The notes beneath the pieces were generated by a model. That model was not told the DNA's origin and searched no databases. It saw only the letters and a list, made by a program, of their open reading frames with translations. Made by a program: the position numbers and the translations under genes. 24,492 nt of DNA from Smittium culicis (taxonomy: Eukaryota; Kickxellomycota; Harpellomycetes; Harpellales; Legeriomycetaceae), in the NCBI GenBank assembly GCA_001970855.1, contig LSSN01002569.1, positions 1-24,492 of the forward strand. The letters run 5' to 3'. This document shows positions 1 to 10,234 of this stretch, one piece after another. The stretch's first letter is position 1. The number at the start of each line of letters is the position of its first letter.

Positions 1-3000
1 TAGCTTTTTTTACTTTTCGCTAACTTTTCTATTTTTCATTAATTTTTCTCATTTTTTATATTATTGATAAATTACTAATAAAATTACGTGGTTAAAAAAA
101 ATAATAATAAAAATCCATTTATAATAAAAGTCTCCCGTATAAATAAATTTTTTAGGTTTTAGGTTTTCAAAAAATAGAAATATTTTCATAAAATAGTAAT
201 AATTTACATTTTATAAAAAAATTAGTATAGCTATATATTTTTATATATAAATTCAAATTATTGAAAATAGAGCTTAAATTTATATATGAATAGTGTTTAT
301 ATATGTCAAAAAATTCATTAAAACGATATTCTAAGAGCGGATACATACCAGTATGTCAGGTTTTTTGAAAAGCACAAAATGATTATTTCAAGCGTGTTTT
401 ATATTGATTTTTTTAACTTAAAATACCAAAGAAAATTTTTGCAAGAATTCTTTTATAAATAATTAATTATTATATAAAAAAACTGTAATTCATACTTTTA
501 TTATAAATCAATTTCACCATTAGAGCTTAAAAAAGTTACTGAAAAATATCGAGAGGCGAAATTTTAGAGTAAGAAAGTTTTTTATTATATTTTTTTCTTA
601 ATGTCGAGTAAAAATTCAGATTTTGAGAATTTTGAGTAAAACTTACAAGACATGATTTCCATTCTACTAATTACTAACTTCACAATTTTCGCTAGATTTG
701 AGCCTAGAAAGTCAATAATAATTTTATTTTACAAATATTTTGTATCATTAAAATCTTAAATGAATATCTGCCTAGCCTAATATATACAAGGAAAGTGTTT
801 TAATGGAGCTTGATATTTTTATCCTGTATATTATAAAATTATTAGTATTATTTTTTGAACTGAAATAATCTTTTCAATATTTTCAAGTATTAATTCCATT
901 TTGAAACTAATGTTAGCGAATAATTATTTATTTTATTTAGCACAAAATGTAATATTTAGATATAAAATATATAATTTTTTATTTATCAGACTGATTTTTA
1001 TCTTATGATTTTCTAAATGTCTTTCTAATATGGTTTAAATTGCTAAATAATATTTTTAGACTTCAAAAGATATGATGTATATAAGATACAGCTAATGAGG
1101 ATAATTTTTAAAATTATTTAAATAAAAAACAATACTAATGAAAGTTTTGAAGGTGTTATAAGATCAGAGTCGGGTTCAAAATTAAGTTCAAACCTATTGA
1201 TATTCTGTAATGCTTTATCAATCTCAATATTTTCCAAATTTCTTATGCTTTTCCTCTTGTTTGAAAAAAAAATAATAAAGATTTTTTATCGGCAGTTATT
1301 CTAAATTCTTTTTTTTTTTTGGCCTTTTTCTTATATTATTTTTATAAATGCTCGAATTTACATTAATGAAACTAAAATGATCAAATTATAAAAATTAATT
1401 AAATATTCATGCGATTTTCTACATTCAAATAGTCAGGAAATATAATATCTGATTATTTCTTTAATTTTCGGCTGCTGTAATATATTTATTTGAAAGCTCC
1501 ATAATAATCTTCAACAGTTTAATACCGATTGTTCGTATATATCTCTTTTAATTTCAGGGCAAAATAAATAATTAACAGTACAATAAAGACTATTAATTAT
1601 GAAATAAAACATTAAAAGTGATTTAACAGAAACTGTAAAAGAATTAGTTATCTAAGAAAATTTTAAATTTGGAATATAACCAAGAGTGATGTATATTAAA
1701 ACCATTAAACTGTCATTCTTCATTGAAACTGGGGAAAATAAAAAAGTTTCTACATTAACTAAAAATTGGGAGTGAAGCTTATTCATAAATATAATTCAGG
1801 GTATTTTTATCTTATTATTTTTATCGTATATTTATTAGCTGATAATAAGTAAAATTTACTATTAATAGAAGTAATATGATTGACCATTTTTGCAAATCGA
1901 TTTAATTAAATAGAAATTTTATAAGATAATTAAAATTTTAGAAATCAAAAATAATTCTCGGTATTTATTATAACTCAGCTGATTTTGTATACTAAATCCT
2001 GTTTATTTTCCCAGTTACTAATTAATACCGAATCTGTTTAAATAATCTGAAATAAGATTCGATAATTTTAGTTAAAATATAGGTAGTATAGATAATTTAT
2101 AAAATACATAAACTATATACTATTGATTACTAGATGTGGATGGTAATATTATTTACACTTCATTGTTAGAGTATCAAACTAATACAGATCGACTTCTACA
2201 AACATGATAGTTCTAAATAAAATCAACCGCAGTTAGTACACTCGTATATCACTAGGTTAACTACAACCATGATAATAAGATTATATTAGCATCAAATGAA
2301 TTGAATTATTTACATATATGTTCATATAATTATTCAATAAAGTTAATATTACGAATATTAAGCATCAAGTACTACTTTAGTATTTCATTAACATATCATA
2401 AAACATATCAATAGATAAGTCTTCTCCGCCCATATAAGCTGAATGCAATATCCTTCGAAAAGCTTTATATAAGAGGATTCGAGAATACTTATCGAAAAAA
2501 TATTGGGGTAGGGGGGTTTATCAATCTATTGTTATTCAACTATAATAAATCTTGAGTAAAAATATTCGAATCTGTGTAGTAATTAATATATGCACAAATT
2601 GATTTTAATATCCACCGTAATATTCAAAGTCTAACATAGCATTAAGTCGTAGTTAGGTTTAATTACTTTTATAGAATACAAATAACTAAAATGTTCTCCA
2701 AAGATAAAAGTAATTTAGATTTTTTTCTTTATGTTGTGCAAATAGAGAGCATATTTTCACAAAGAGCTTTTTTATACAATGTTAAACTAAAGAGAAAATC
2801 AATTTATTATTTTATTGTTATTATTTCACAAATGTGAAATATATCCTTTATCCAAAAAAAAAAAATAATAACAATAAAAGTTACAAGGTCAACGTTTACA
2901 GGTTTTACCCATAATAGATGTTTACCTTATAGATTTTACTATAAATGCCAACGATTTTTAATCGAAAAATAAAATATGGAAAAAAGTTATCGCAAAAACT

Positions 3001-3684
3001 ATAGTGTAAATTTAATCAAATAAAAATTAAACCCCATTCATATATCAGCTAGAATAGCAGAAGCAAAGCTATCCGTAAACACTTAATGTGTAAAAGAAAT
3101 AAGTACTCGCCCAAAATTATACAAATGTAATCCAAAAACTACTATATTAATATATACTTATAGTTGATTTTTTTATTTGATATTAAAATCAGGCAGCCCA
3201 ATATATTGCATATTTCCTTACTGTTAAGTATAAGAGTTTTTTTATTATTGCCTTTGCTATTTTGAGTTATAAATTTCTAGCTAATGCTAAATGAAATGTA
3301 TTTTAATGAATATAATTTGGTTTTATTTCCACCTAAACGCGATTATATACAAATATGATTTTATCAAATATAGGCAACTTACAACAAAAGTATAATATCC
3401 GTGAAAATCGAGTTTTCAAGATTACTTGTACTTCACCCAAATTTCCACAAAGTTAATGAAATGATTAATTCGTATAAAGTAATAAATAATTTTAAGAGCT
3501 ACGTTTATGTCAGCTTTATGAAAAACGTGAGTTGGAAAATTCCGTTAATATAATCAAGCTCAATGTATTTTATGAATATAAAATTTCTGTTAAATATTTG
3601 AATAAATAGGCAAATAATTAGGATAAATGTTATTAGCACTTGCAAGATAAAAGGAGAATAAATAAAAAAGTAAAAGGTATTTTT
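1..3684. other. AT-rich intergenic region, no gene seen
   Basis: This stretch is made of A/T runs and short broken reading frames in all frames. I found no conserved protein motif, no tRNA-like cloverleaf and no clear repeat. The only unusual composition is a G-rich patch near 2504-2517 with two G runs, which is too few for a G-quadruplex by itself. The right end is the 3' flank of the epimerase gene on the minus strand. Confidence 0.6.
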
Positions 3685-4749
3685 TTATTCAGATGTGTAA
3701 CCCTTGGGGTTTAATGATTGCCATTTCCACAAGTCCTTGCACATATCATCGAGGTTGAGTTTAATTTTAAAGCCCAATTCCTTTTCAGCTAATTTCGGGT
3801 TGCATACAACGACATCAACGTCACCAGGGCGTCTAGGATCAACTACATACGGAATTTGATGTCCACAGGCCTTAGCCATGGCTTCAATCATTTGCAATAC
3901 GCTGTATCCAGTTCCGGAGCCTAAATTATAAATGTACAAGTTGCTCTTTTGGGTAGAGGTGGAGTTTGTACTTGGTTCGAATTTTTTCATTGACAGTACG
4001 TGTGCTTCAGCCAAGTCGACAACATGAATGTAGTCACGGACACCAGTTCCGTCAAGAGTGTTGTAATCGTTGCCAAAAACGTGGACTTCTTTGAGCTTTC
4101 CGATAGCAACTTGTGAAACATATGGCATCAAGTTGTTTGGAATTTGAAGAGGATCTTCACCCATCATACCAGATGGGTGAGCACCAGTTGGGTTGAAATA
4201 TCTGAGTAAAACAGCATTCCATCCAGGTTCTGAGTTGACGACGTCAGTGATGATGCTTTCCATAAATAGTTTAGTGCGACCATAGGGGTTGGTAGATCCG
4301 GTTTCGTCACCCTCTTTCATTGGAGGACCACCGGGGATAAACTTGTATACTGTTGCTGAGGAGGAGAAGACAATGTTTTTAACATTGAACTTGCTCATGA
4401 CAGAAAGCAAGTTAATGGTACCGCTCAGGTTGTTTTCGTAATAGATCAATGGGATTTTCGAAGATTCTCCAACAGCCTTCAGAGCAGCGAAGTGAATGAC
4501 AGAGCTAAAGTTGTATTTTTCAAAGACGGAGACTAGATCATCGTAGTTCATTAAATCAACTTTATGGAAGGGGATGTCTTCAGTGATGTTTGCGAGCTTT
4601 TTGATTCTGTTCAAAGGTTCGGTGCTGCTATTTGACAAATTGTCAATAATGACAATCTTGTGACCTGTCTTGATCAGCTCTAAAGCTGTGAAGGAGCCGA
4701 TAAAACCGGTACCTCCGGTTACTAGTACATAAGAATCTTTGTTAGTCAT
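3685..4749 (-). CDS. galE/GAL10: UDP-glucose 4-epimerase
   Basis: The enzyme interconverts UDP-glucose and UDP-galactose in the Leloir pathway, using tightly bound NAD in the cytosol. The 354-aa protein matches the usual single-domain length of about 340-350 aa. Visible features are the N-terminal Rossmann motif GGTGFIG (residues 12-18), the catalytic serine in SSSATVY (Ser131), the YxxxK pair in NPYGRTK (Tyr156, Lys160), the LRYFNPTGAHPSG segment and the C-terminal RRPGDVD motif. There is no fused C-terminal mutarotase domain, unlike budding-yeast Gal10. I chose the ATG at 4749 because the Rossmann strand starts eight residues later, as in the family. The frame stays open upstream to 4989 and encodes a hydrophobic stretch, which could be an alternative N-terminus. 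No intron is needed. An AATAAA overlaps the stop codon. Recognition of the family is from its motifs; the start is inferred. Confidence 0.96.
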   Translation of the reverse strand: MTNKDSYVLVTGGTGFIGSFTALELIKTGHKIVIIDNLSNSSTEPLNRIKKLANITEDIPFHKVDLMNYDDLVSVFEKYNFSSVIHFAALKAVGESSKIPLIYYENNLSGTINLLSVMSKFNVKNIVFSSSATVYKFIPGGPPMKEGDETGSTNPYGRTKLFMESIITDVVNSEPGWNAVLLRYFNPTGAHPSGMMGEDPLQIPNNLMPYVSQVAIGKLKEVHVFGNDYNTLDGTGVRDYIHVVDLAEAHVLSMKKFEPSTNSTSTQKSNLYIYNLGSGTGYSVLQMIEAMAKACGHQIPYVVDPRRPGDVDVVVCNPKLAEKELGFKIKLNLDDMCKDLWKWQSLNPKGYTSE

Positions 4750-4946
4750 TGCGTTTCTTGAAATAAGGTGGCGGTGTTGATTTTGAAAGATAGAGTTTAT
4801 TTTGAATGAAGTTTGGGAGCTATAACAAAAATCTTCTGATGAATGACAGTCGTAGCAGGAAGCGATGCAGAAGCTTGTTGAAATGGTGGTTAGAAGTATT
4901 GAGAGAAGAATTAAGAAATAAGAGAACTCGCGATGATAGAATCTGC

Positions 4947-4957
4947 TCATATATAAA
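4947..4957 (-). promoter_or_regulatory. TATA-like element upstream of the epimerase gene
   Basis: On the minus strand this reads TTTATATATGA, about 200 nt before the chosen ATG at 4749. If it is a working TATA box, transcription would begin below about 4925. The upstream in-frame ATG lying inside this element would then be left out of the mRNA, which supports the short 354-aa protein. In DNA this AT-rich such a match occurs easily by chance. Confidence 0.3.
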
Positions 4958-4989
4958 TAAAAAAAGTAGTAAGTTATTAGCTGAATCAA

Positions 4990-6225
4990 AAACAGTTATC
5001 TAGTGCGTTTATTTAGTCAACTAGAAAGCTTAAAAAAATTTAATTTGATTGGTGACATTGAAAATGTTGGGTTATTTATAGGTATAATTTGGGGGTTTTG
5101 ATAAAGAGCAGAATCCTCATAAATAGCTAACAGCTAATCGGGAAACCACAGGAATTTTTGTTTATTCAAAGCCGATGCATATTGATAAGCTTATTTCCAC
5201 CAAATAGCTCAATGATTTCTAAGCATGTGCTATTTATATATCCGTTGTTGTCGAAAGCTAATTGGTGTTCGACAGAGCAGTGGAGGTAAACAGCGCATGA
5301 AATTGCAATAAAAAACCTACAGCAATTAGGCGGCTTATTATTGATTTTGAAATGGCATACAATTTCCATTAAGACCAGTGCCATATTTTGGATACATTGG
5401 CTGATCTTTGATACACAGCTCGTCTTGCAGCCAATAGTGGAAAAAACCTCGTGTTTAGTAAATGTTAAGAATTGGTAATAAAATGAAAAGCGGCTATTAT
5501 TTTCATAGGCAAACTTTAACGCCCAATTTCCGCAGCTTGTGTATAATATTCAACAGTAAAGTTATACTTTTTTGTATAATGAACAAAATTTGAACTGGAT
5601 AACAGAATTTGCCCGATATATTATAAATCATTGCATATCGTTATACCCGAAAGCCGTTTTTTTAAAAAAAATAATTTAAAAATCAAATAAAAACAATTAC
5701 CTGCTTCTACTCATTTCAGGTCAATAATTTATCGACTTTGTTTCCAAACTAGACAAAGTACATATATTACCTGTTCACTTGTATTAAAAAAAGTTCAACG
5801 TAAGCGCTTAGTGAAAGTTCTAGCAATATAAGTTTGAATGATTTAAGATTTTAGAAAGTAGATATAATAAATATAATCAGTAAATTTAGGAAATGCGCGC
5901 ATTAAAACATATTTACTTTTTACATAAAGAGGCAGGGAGTTTACAAATACAGACTGTTAAATCAGTAAGCTTGTGATTTATTACACAGCAGTAAATTTTA
6001 TTCGCAAATTGGAGCCAAATAGTTCAATGGATGAGGCGTTATGTGCATGGTGTGTTTAATGCAAAAGAGCCTCTTTCGGCGGGGCTAGAGCTTTGTCTAT
6101 TAGAAATTTCATTGTGATATACAATTATTGGCTTAAAAGCTAACTAACAAAACTTTCTAAAATCGATGAAATTCCAAGTAACGCTGATTTATTGGATAAA
6201 CTTTTATTACTCCAGGTAAAATGGC
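4990..6225. other. Intergenic region, no gene seen
   Basis: This is the upstream flank of the epimerase gene. Short open frames here, for example on the minus strand at 5166-5384, show no family motif and begin with arbitrary codons. A slightly GC-richer patch at 6011-6110 contains a TRGYNNARNGG match (6020-6030) followed by a one-mismatch B-box-like GTTTAATGC (6054-6062). The spacing is too short for a tRNA and no acceptor stem forms. It may be a decayed pol III-derived repeat, or chance. Confidence 0.45.
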
Positions 6226-6229
6226 TTAG

Positions 6230-6418
6230 CCCTTTCCCACCAACAACCTTATAAAAAATTTAATTTAATGATTCGCCAGTAATTTAAAGGCAGATTTATT
6301 ATTTGCTGCTAATCTTCAACAATAGAAATATTATTTGTGTATCGGAATTATATTAATTTTATTGAATGCAGTTGGCCATATTTGGTGGTCCAAAAATAAT
6401 CTACCACTCGTAAAAGGA
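6230..6418 (-). mobile_element. piggyBac-like MITE, diverged inverted copy (B)
   Basis: This 189-bp segment aligns along its whole length with the reverse complement of the element at 6906-7094, and has the same length to the base. Shared landmarks in order are CCCTTTCCC, TAAAAAA, ATGATTCG, TTTATTATTTG, GTTGGC.ATAT, GGT.GG and CAAAAATA followed by CTACC. The left terminus CCCTTTCCCAC is well preserved. The right terminus has decayed to TAAAAGGA. The flanks TTAG and GCAA are each a degraded form of the TTAA target duplication that copy A still has. It encodes no protein: the open frame crossing it at 6335-6607 has no recognisable product. Divergence of roughly 30 percent suggests it is much older than copy A, or belongs to another subfamily. 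Confidence 0.78.
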
Positions 6419-6905
6419 GCAAGAAAAATCACGCGAGGATTAGGTGCTTTGGGAGGGTTTTTTTTTGCAAGTTTCACTAAACAGTATAGTAAAGGATTCA
6501 TTATTGAACCAAAATTATATTCGTTAGTCCTTTGCTATTACATACGCAGATCTTATATGAGCTTGAGAAATTGCTCAACCAATTTCCATCTGAATAACTT
6601 GAATTAAAATTACAATAGCTCTTTCAGGAGCCAAATTTCGAAAAATAAACAAACATCTAGCCCACTGATCATACATATAATATCAATCCACTTGATGTAA
6701 ATTTTTGACAATCGTAAAAATATGTACATTCTATTTTTTTTTATTTTTAATGCCAACATATCAATAAATGCGAGTTTATTAACTCGTTTATGGTTTATAA
6801 GAAAAATTATTATTTCTGCTACTCTACAGCAATCTATAATTTGAACCAATCTCGTAATTATAATATTATCAATTGAACACAGTTTGCTATATTTTGGTAG
6901 ATTAA

Positions 6906-7094
6906 CCCTTTCCCGCGCGGTAGGCTATTTTTGACCTACCAGATATAGCCAACAGATTTCAATTAAAATACTTTAACTCCAAGGTTTCAAGAAATATTGG
7001 TATATTTTAAAATAACAACAAATAATAAACCTACATTTAAATATTAAACGAATCATAAATTTGGTTTTTTTAAAGAGTGTTGGGCGGGAAAGGG
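6906..7094 (+). mobile_element. piggyBac-like MITE with TTAA duplication (copy A)
   Basis: The element is bounded by perfect 11-bp terminal inverted repeats, CCCTTTCCCGC at 6906-6916 and GCGGGAAAGGG at 7084-7094. TTAA flanks it on both sides (6902-6905 and 7095-7098). A TTAA target with CCC/CCY-starting ends is characteristic of the piggyBac superfamily. The interior is AT-rich and non-coding. A short subterminal hairpin, GGTAGG at 6919-6924 against CCTACC at 6935-6940, sits just inside the left end and is partly kept in copy B, so it may be a transposase-binding feature. With no transposase in the window, mobility would depend on an autonomous relative elsewhere. Confidence 0.85.
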
Positions 7095-7460
7095 TTAAAA
7101 GCAATCTACTACCCGAAGAGAAATAGAGATTAATGTATTAAAAATTTATACCTAGCTACATAATTTAATAACTTCCTCACATCGGAACATCCATATTGAA
7201 GTATCAATAAATATAGAGCTTTTATTTGCATGATTTTATATGGCACTAAACTGACTAATCTATTAGCTCGAAAAACGCTAAAATTCGCTCAATTAGTAAA
7301 AAAAAATTATTTATTTCAATTGAATCTAGAGAGGATTAATACTATCCATTTTAGAAAGTTATTAAAAAAAATTGATCTTTTTACTTAAAATCATTCAAAA
7401 TTTTTACTTTTTATAACCTTAGCGAATAAAAACCAAAAAAAAAAAAAAATTATTTTTTTT

Positions 7461-7532
7461 TTTTTCTCAGAGTTTATTAAGAAAAAAATTTTATTTTATT
7501 TTATTTTTTCTCAGAGTTTATTAAAAAAAAAA
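7461..7532. repeat. Two-copy 44-bp tandem repeat with poly-A/T
   Basis: The block TTTTTCTCAGAGTTTATTAA followed by a run of A occurs twice, with the CTCAG cores at 7466 and 7510 (period 44). The copies are separated by a TTTTA microsatellite. In reverse complement the core TTAATAAACTCTGAG followed by A runs resembles 20750-20780 and, less well, 19285-19315. It may therefore be the A-tailed end of a dispersed repeat. Confidence 0.6.
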
Positions 7533-8159
7533 CATTAGTATCGCTTGATTTCATAAAAAATGACATTTTTATCGATTGAGGGCTCAGTATCAGATAAAGA
7601 TTATTTTTTAAGAATATTAGCGTGGCCTTTACCTTAAAAATTTAAAGACATGAGAGATTCTGAACGAAGAAAGAACCAAACTGCAGCTTTTAGTTATTCG
7701 ATAGAACATTATAAATAATAAATTGGAATTTGCTGAACTCGAAAGGTGTTTTGATTTTTCTATTAATATAATAATTAATCAAATAAAAGATTATTTTAAA
7801 TTATACGAAGGTGGCACTATATTATGTGTTATCTTCTTTTATTGGTTATTTCGAAATTTCAAAAACATATAAATTCATTCTAAAATATTTTCACTATAAT
7901 TTAAAAATACTTTCCAATTTAAAATTAAAAATAAATTGAAAAAAAATAGTTAGAACTATCTCAGTAGTACTCCTATTTGCTTCATCGTCTAAAGAGCTGA
8001 AAATACTATTAGGTACCTGGGCGAGCGGAGCAAATATGACGCCACTTACGTATAATTTAAATTAATCTTCTTAAAATCGATTCATTATTACATTATACAT
8101 CAAGTGGTATAATATTATGTTACTATAGAGGCACTTAAATTCAGTAATATTTGAAAACA
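7533..8159. other. AT-rich region, possible end of the DIRS-like remnant
   Basis: No gene is seen. Composition rises briefly at about 8013-8050 (GGTACCTGGGCGAGCGGAGC). This patch may belong to the terminal or internal complementary repeats of the decayed DIRS-like element to its right, but I could not find its partner near 17000-17600. Confidence 0.4.
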
Positions 8160-9662
8160 TGTAATAGTTTGACCAGAATTCCTGTGCAACAATATATGAA
8201 AAAGGATCACCTGCGTCAGCTGCCAAGGCCTATCCTATGGCACAACTTTTTGTGTGAATGGTATTTGATGCACGTAAAATAAGATCTGAAAGTATATGAA
8301 TATTACTGGCGAATGAGTCCATAATAAAAAGGCTTACTATAGTCATGTATGTGTCTTAATAGCATATAAAACATATTATCTGGATGATTTTCATGTTTCA
8401 ACCTACACTCGTCATCCTTTGTGCCTAGGATATATGAATTATATACCTCTAAAGGGTACAATACTAGATCAGCATGAGATTGTGTATCTCATGGCTTCAA
8501 TATTGGTTTTCCACCGCGCTTTTCCTTTGGTGCTATCACCGCAAGTCTTAGGACGTCATTAGAAATTATTTTCATCGAGTCTTCAATGCTTCGAATTTCT
8601 CTTTATTGTAATAGCAAGCAGTTTGATAAAATTCAGCAAAATTTTGATATCAAAAGTTTGATTTTTAGATCTGATTTTGTTCAGCACTCTCTTGGCTGAG
8701 TTATTACCGAAGTTATATCAAAAAATATCAGAAAAAATAACCTGATAGAATATCCCTTTAGGGCTTCAAAGAAATAAGCAATATAATTTGTTAGATCTAC
8801 TAGCGCTAAGTCACAAAGGAGATGCATCAGCGCCGACTTTTATACCTTTTTTTTTTATAGGGATAATTTGTATTATAAATAGGCATTTATTTGTGAGTTG
8901 AATATTTCAGCAGCATTAACTCTCCTGGTTATTACTTGATTAATTCGAAATTCCAATAAGTGCTTTTTTGATGGAAAATAGTCCCGCATACTCTTATCTG
9001 TTCTTGTATTGGATAAAATAATATCAATTTTTTGATCTTCAATACCTTAGCCGAGTAGAGCGCACTGTTGATGTTCCAACTCATTAAATACATAAATTAA
9101 TTTTTCTTTAAAGGAGAATTTCCTCTTTTGGGGCCGGTAACCACAACTGTTCCAGTTGATGATATTTTTTGTAAGTTTTAAAATTTCTTTAGTCCTGGAT
9201 ACCACATTGAATATGGCCGCTGTTGGATTACTAGTATTAATTTCAGTCGTTTTCTGCAAACTTTCTGGATTACTTGATGGATCAAGCTTCACTGTGGGTA
9301 GCAGTAAGCGCTCTTCCATTGAAAAAATAGCTGCATGAAGGCGTCTATTTCTAAGGCTTCATTTTCGAGGTATAGGCTGTAATATTTCTCCAGTTGCGCG
9401 TATTTTGCTGAAGCGAATATATCTATGCATCTGCTTCCGAATTATGCTTGGATATAATTTAAGAAAGTTATTTAAATTGAACACTCTGTCTGCGCAGTCA
9501 TCCGCGATGAGGCATTTGCTGGGTAAATTGGTGAAGAGATGTAGGTAACCTGTAGGCGTGTTCCTGTATTCAAGCAATTTCCCCATATTTTCTGTACAAT
9601 TTCAAGCTATTTGGGGAGGCTGTACTGACAAACTTGTTATATTATGCCAATGTTGTAGTATT
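8160..9662 (-). pseudogene. DIRS-like retroelement remnant: RNase H end and tyrosine recombinase
   Basis: This is the 3' half of a decayed tyrosine-recombinase retrotransposon, readable on the minus strand only by changing frame. From 9662 downward come the end of RNase H (NTTTLA, then NKFVSTASPN) and, at about 9330-9430, the typical post-RNase H segment IDIFASAKYAQLEKYYSLY followed by IDAFMQ and further LI..VI.KV/MWYPGL pieces. At about 8740-8810 LALVDLTNYIAYFFEA resembles the core-binding part of a tyrosine recombinase. Near 8520-8560 are LRLAVIAPKES, then DLVLYPLEVYNSYI (8420-8470). At 8163-8290 is a degraded catalytic C-terminus ending in FWSNYYM, with the expected HxxR changed. There are many stops, so no product is possible. 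It continues at 14983 after the inserted chromovirus. Family assignment is from pattern recognition. Confidence 0.75.
9658..9662. repeat. Target-site duplication GTATT (left copy)
   Basis: The five bases GTATT directly precede the left LTR and are repeated exactly after the right LTR at 14983-14987. A 5-bp duplication is typical of Ty3/gypsy integrases and fixes the ends of the inserted element. Confidence 0.95.
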
Positions 9663-9966
9663 TGTGATGGACTTATTGGTAATATGATTTTATTAGATAA
9701 TATTATGAAGAGAGTAATATACACTAGAACTAGTACAAGAACAAGAACAAGAGTGAGAAAATAGATAGAAACTAGGACAAGGAATTAATGTTGAAAAGCT
9801 TAGCCATAACATCTTATGGCTAAGCTCAGGTTTATATACCCAGACTTGTATTTTAGTTAATGAGCTTTAGGTATGCTATGAACAATTAGATTGACTTGAT
9901 TACAATGTAATGGGAAATCGGGATTCTGATTGGCATTCGATGACAATTAGAATCAAGCCCATTACA
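9663..9966 (-). repeat. 3' LTR of the chromovirus
   Basis: This 304-bp direct repeat begins TG and ends CA on either strand. It matches 14679-14982 except for one base. On the minus strand it carries an AATAAA (9689-9694) that could serve polyadenylation of the element transcript, and a copy of the TATA/hairpin promoter region. Confidence 0.97.
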
Positions 9967-9980
9967 CTATCTCCCCCCTT
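9967..9980 (-). promoter_or_regulatory. Polypurine tract
   Basis: In element orientation the sequence AAGGGGGGAGA (9970-9980) followed by TAG abuts the 3' LTR. A purine run at this spot is the usual primer for plus-strand DNA synthesis after RNase H cleavage in LTR retroelements. Confidence 0.9.
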
Positions 9981-9996
9981 AATTTTTAAAAATTTT

Positions 9997-10040
9997 AGTT
10001 TTTTAGTTTTTTAGTTTTTTAGTTTTTTAGTTTTTTTTTT
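9997..10040. repeat. 8-bp tandem repeat (AGTTTTTT)x5
   Basis: Five units of AGTTTTTT, the last running into a longer T tract, lie in the non-coding part between the integrase gene and the polypurine tract. On the element's sense strand it is an AAAAAACT repeat. Confidence 0.9.
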
Positions 10041-10145
10041 AAACAAAAAAATAAATAAATAATTATCGCAATTGTGGATAATTAACGCGAATTATAAATT
10101 TCCGTCTATTTTCTTCCGCGGCGGTCCTCGCTTCGCTCGGGTCCC

Positions 10146-10178
10146 CCCACCTTACATCGCGAAGCGATGTAAGGTGGG
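10146..10178. repeat. 15-bp perfect palindrome in a GC-rich patch
   Basis: CCCACCTTACATCGC (10146-10160) and its exact complement (10164-10178) are separated by only GAA, giving a strong hairpin on either strand. It sits at the edge of a GC-rich island that starts near 10116 with CCGCGG, in an otherwise AT-rich 3' non-coding region of the chromovirus. It could be an RNA hairpin of the transcript or a small palindromic insertion resembling the GC clusters of fungal organelle DNA. Function is not known. Confidence 0.85.
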
Positions 10179-10234
10179 AGTTAAGTTGTAATCGGTGATA
10201 TACGATTGTTCGATTTATTTTGATTTTTATTCGG

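Noticed and set aside
2504..2517. G-rich patch as a possible G-quadruplex
   Set aside because: Only two G runs are present; four are needed within one strand.
5166..5384. 72-codon minus-strand open frame with several cysteines
   Set aside because: No family motif or supported start; it lies in intergenic sequence upstream of the epimerase.
6335..6607. 90-codon plus-strand open frame
   Set aside because: It begins inside the decayed MITE copy B, starts at a non-ATG codon and has no recognisable content.
9047..9586. Two minus-strand open frames that could be called small hypothetical genes
   Set aside because: They are frame fragments of the DIRS-like remnant. The recognisable motifs (IDIFASAKYAQLEKYYSLY and others) lie in a neighbouring frame at the same place.
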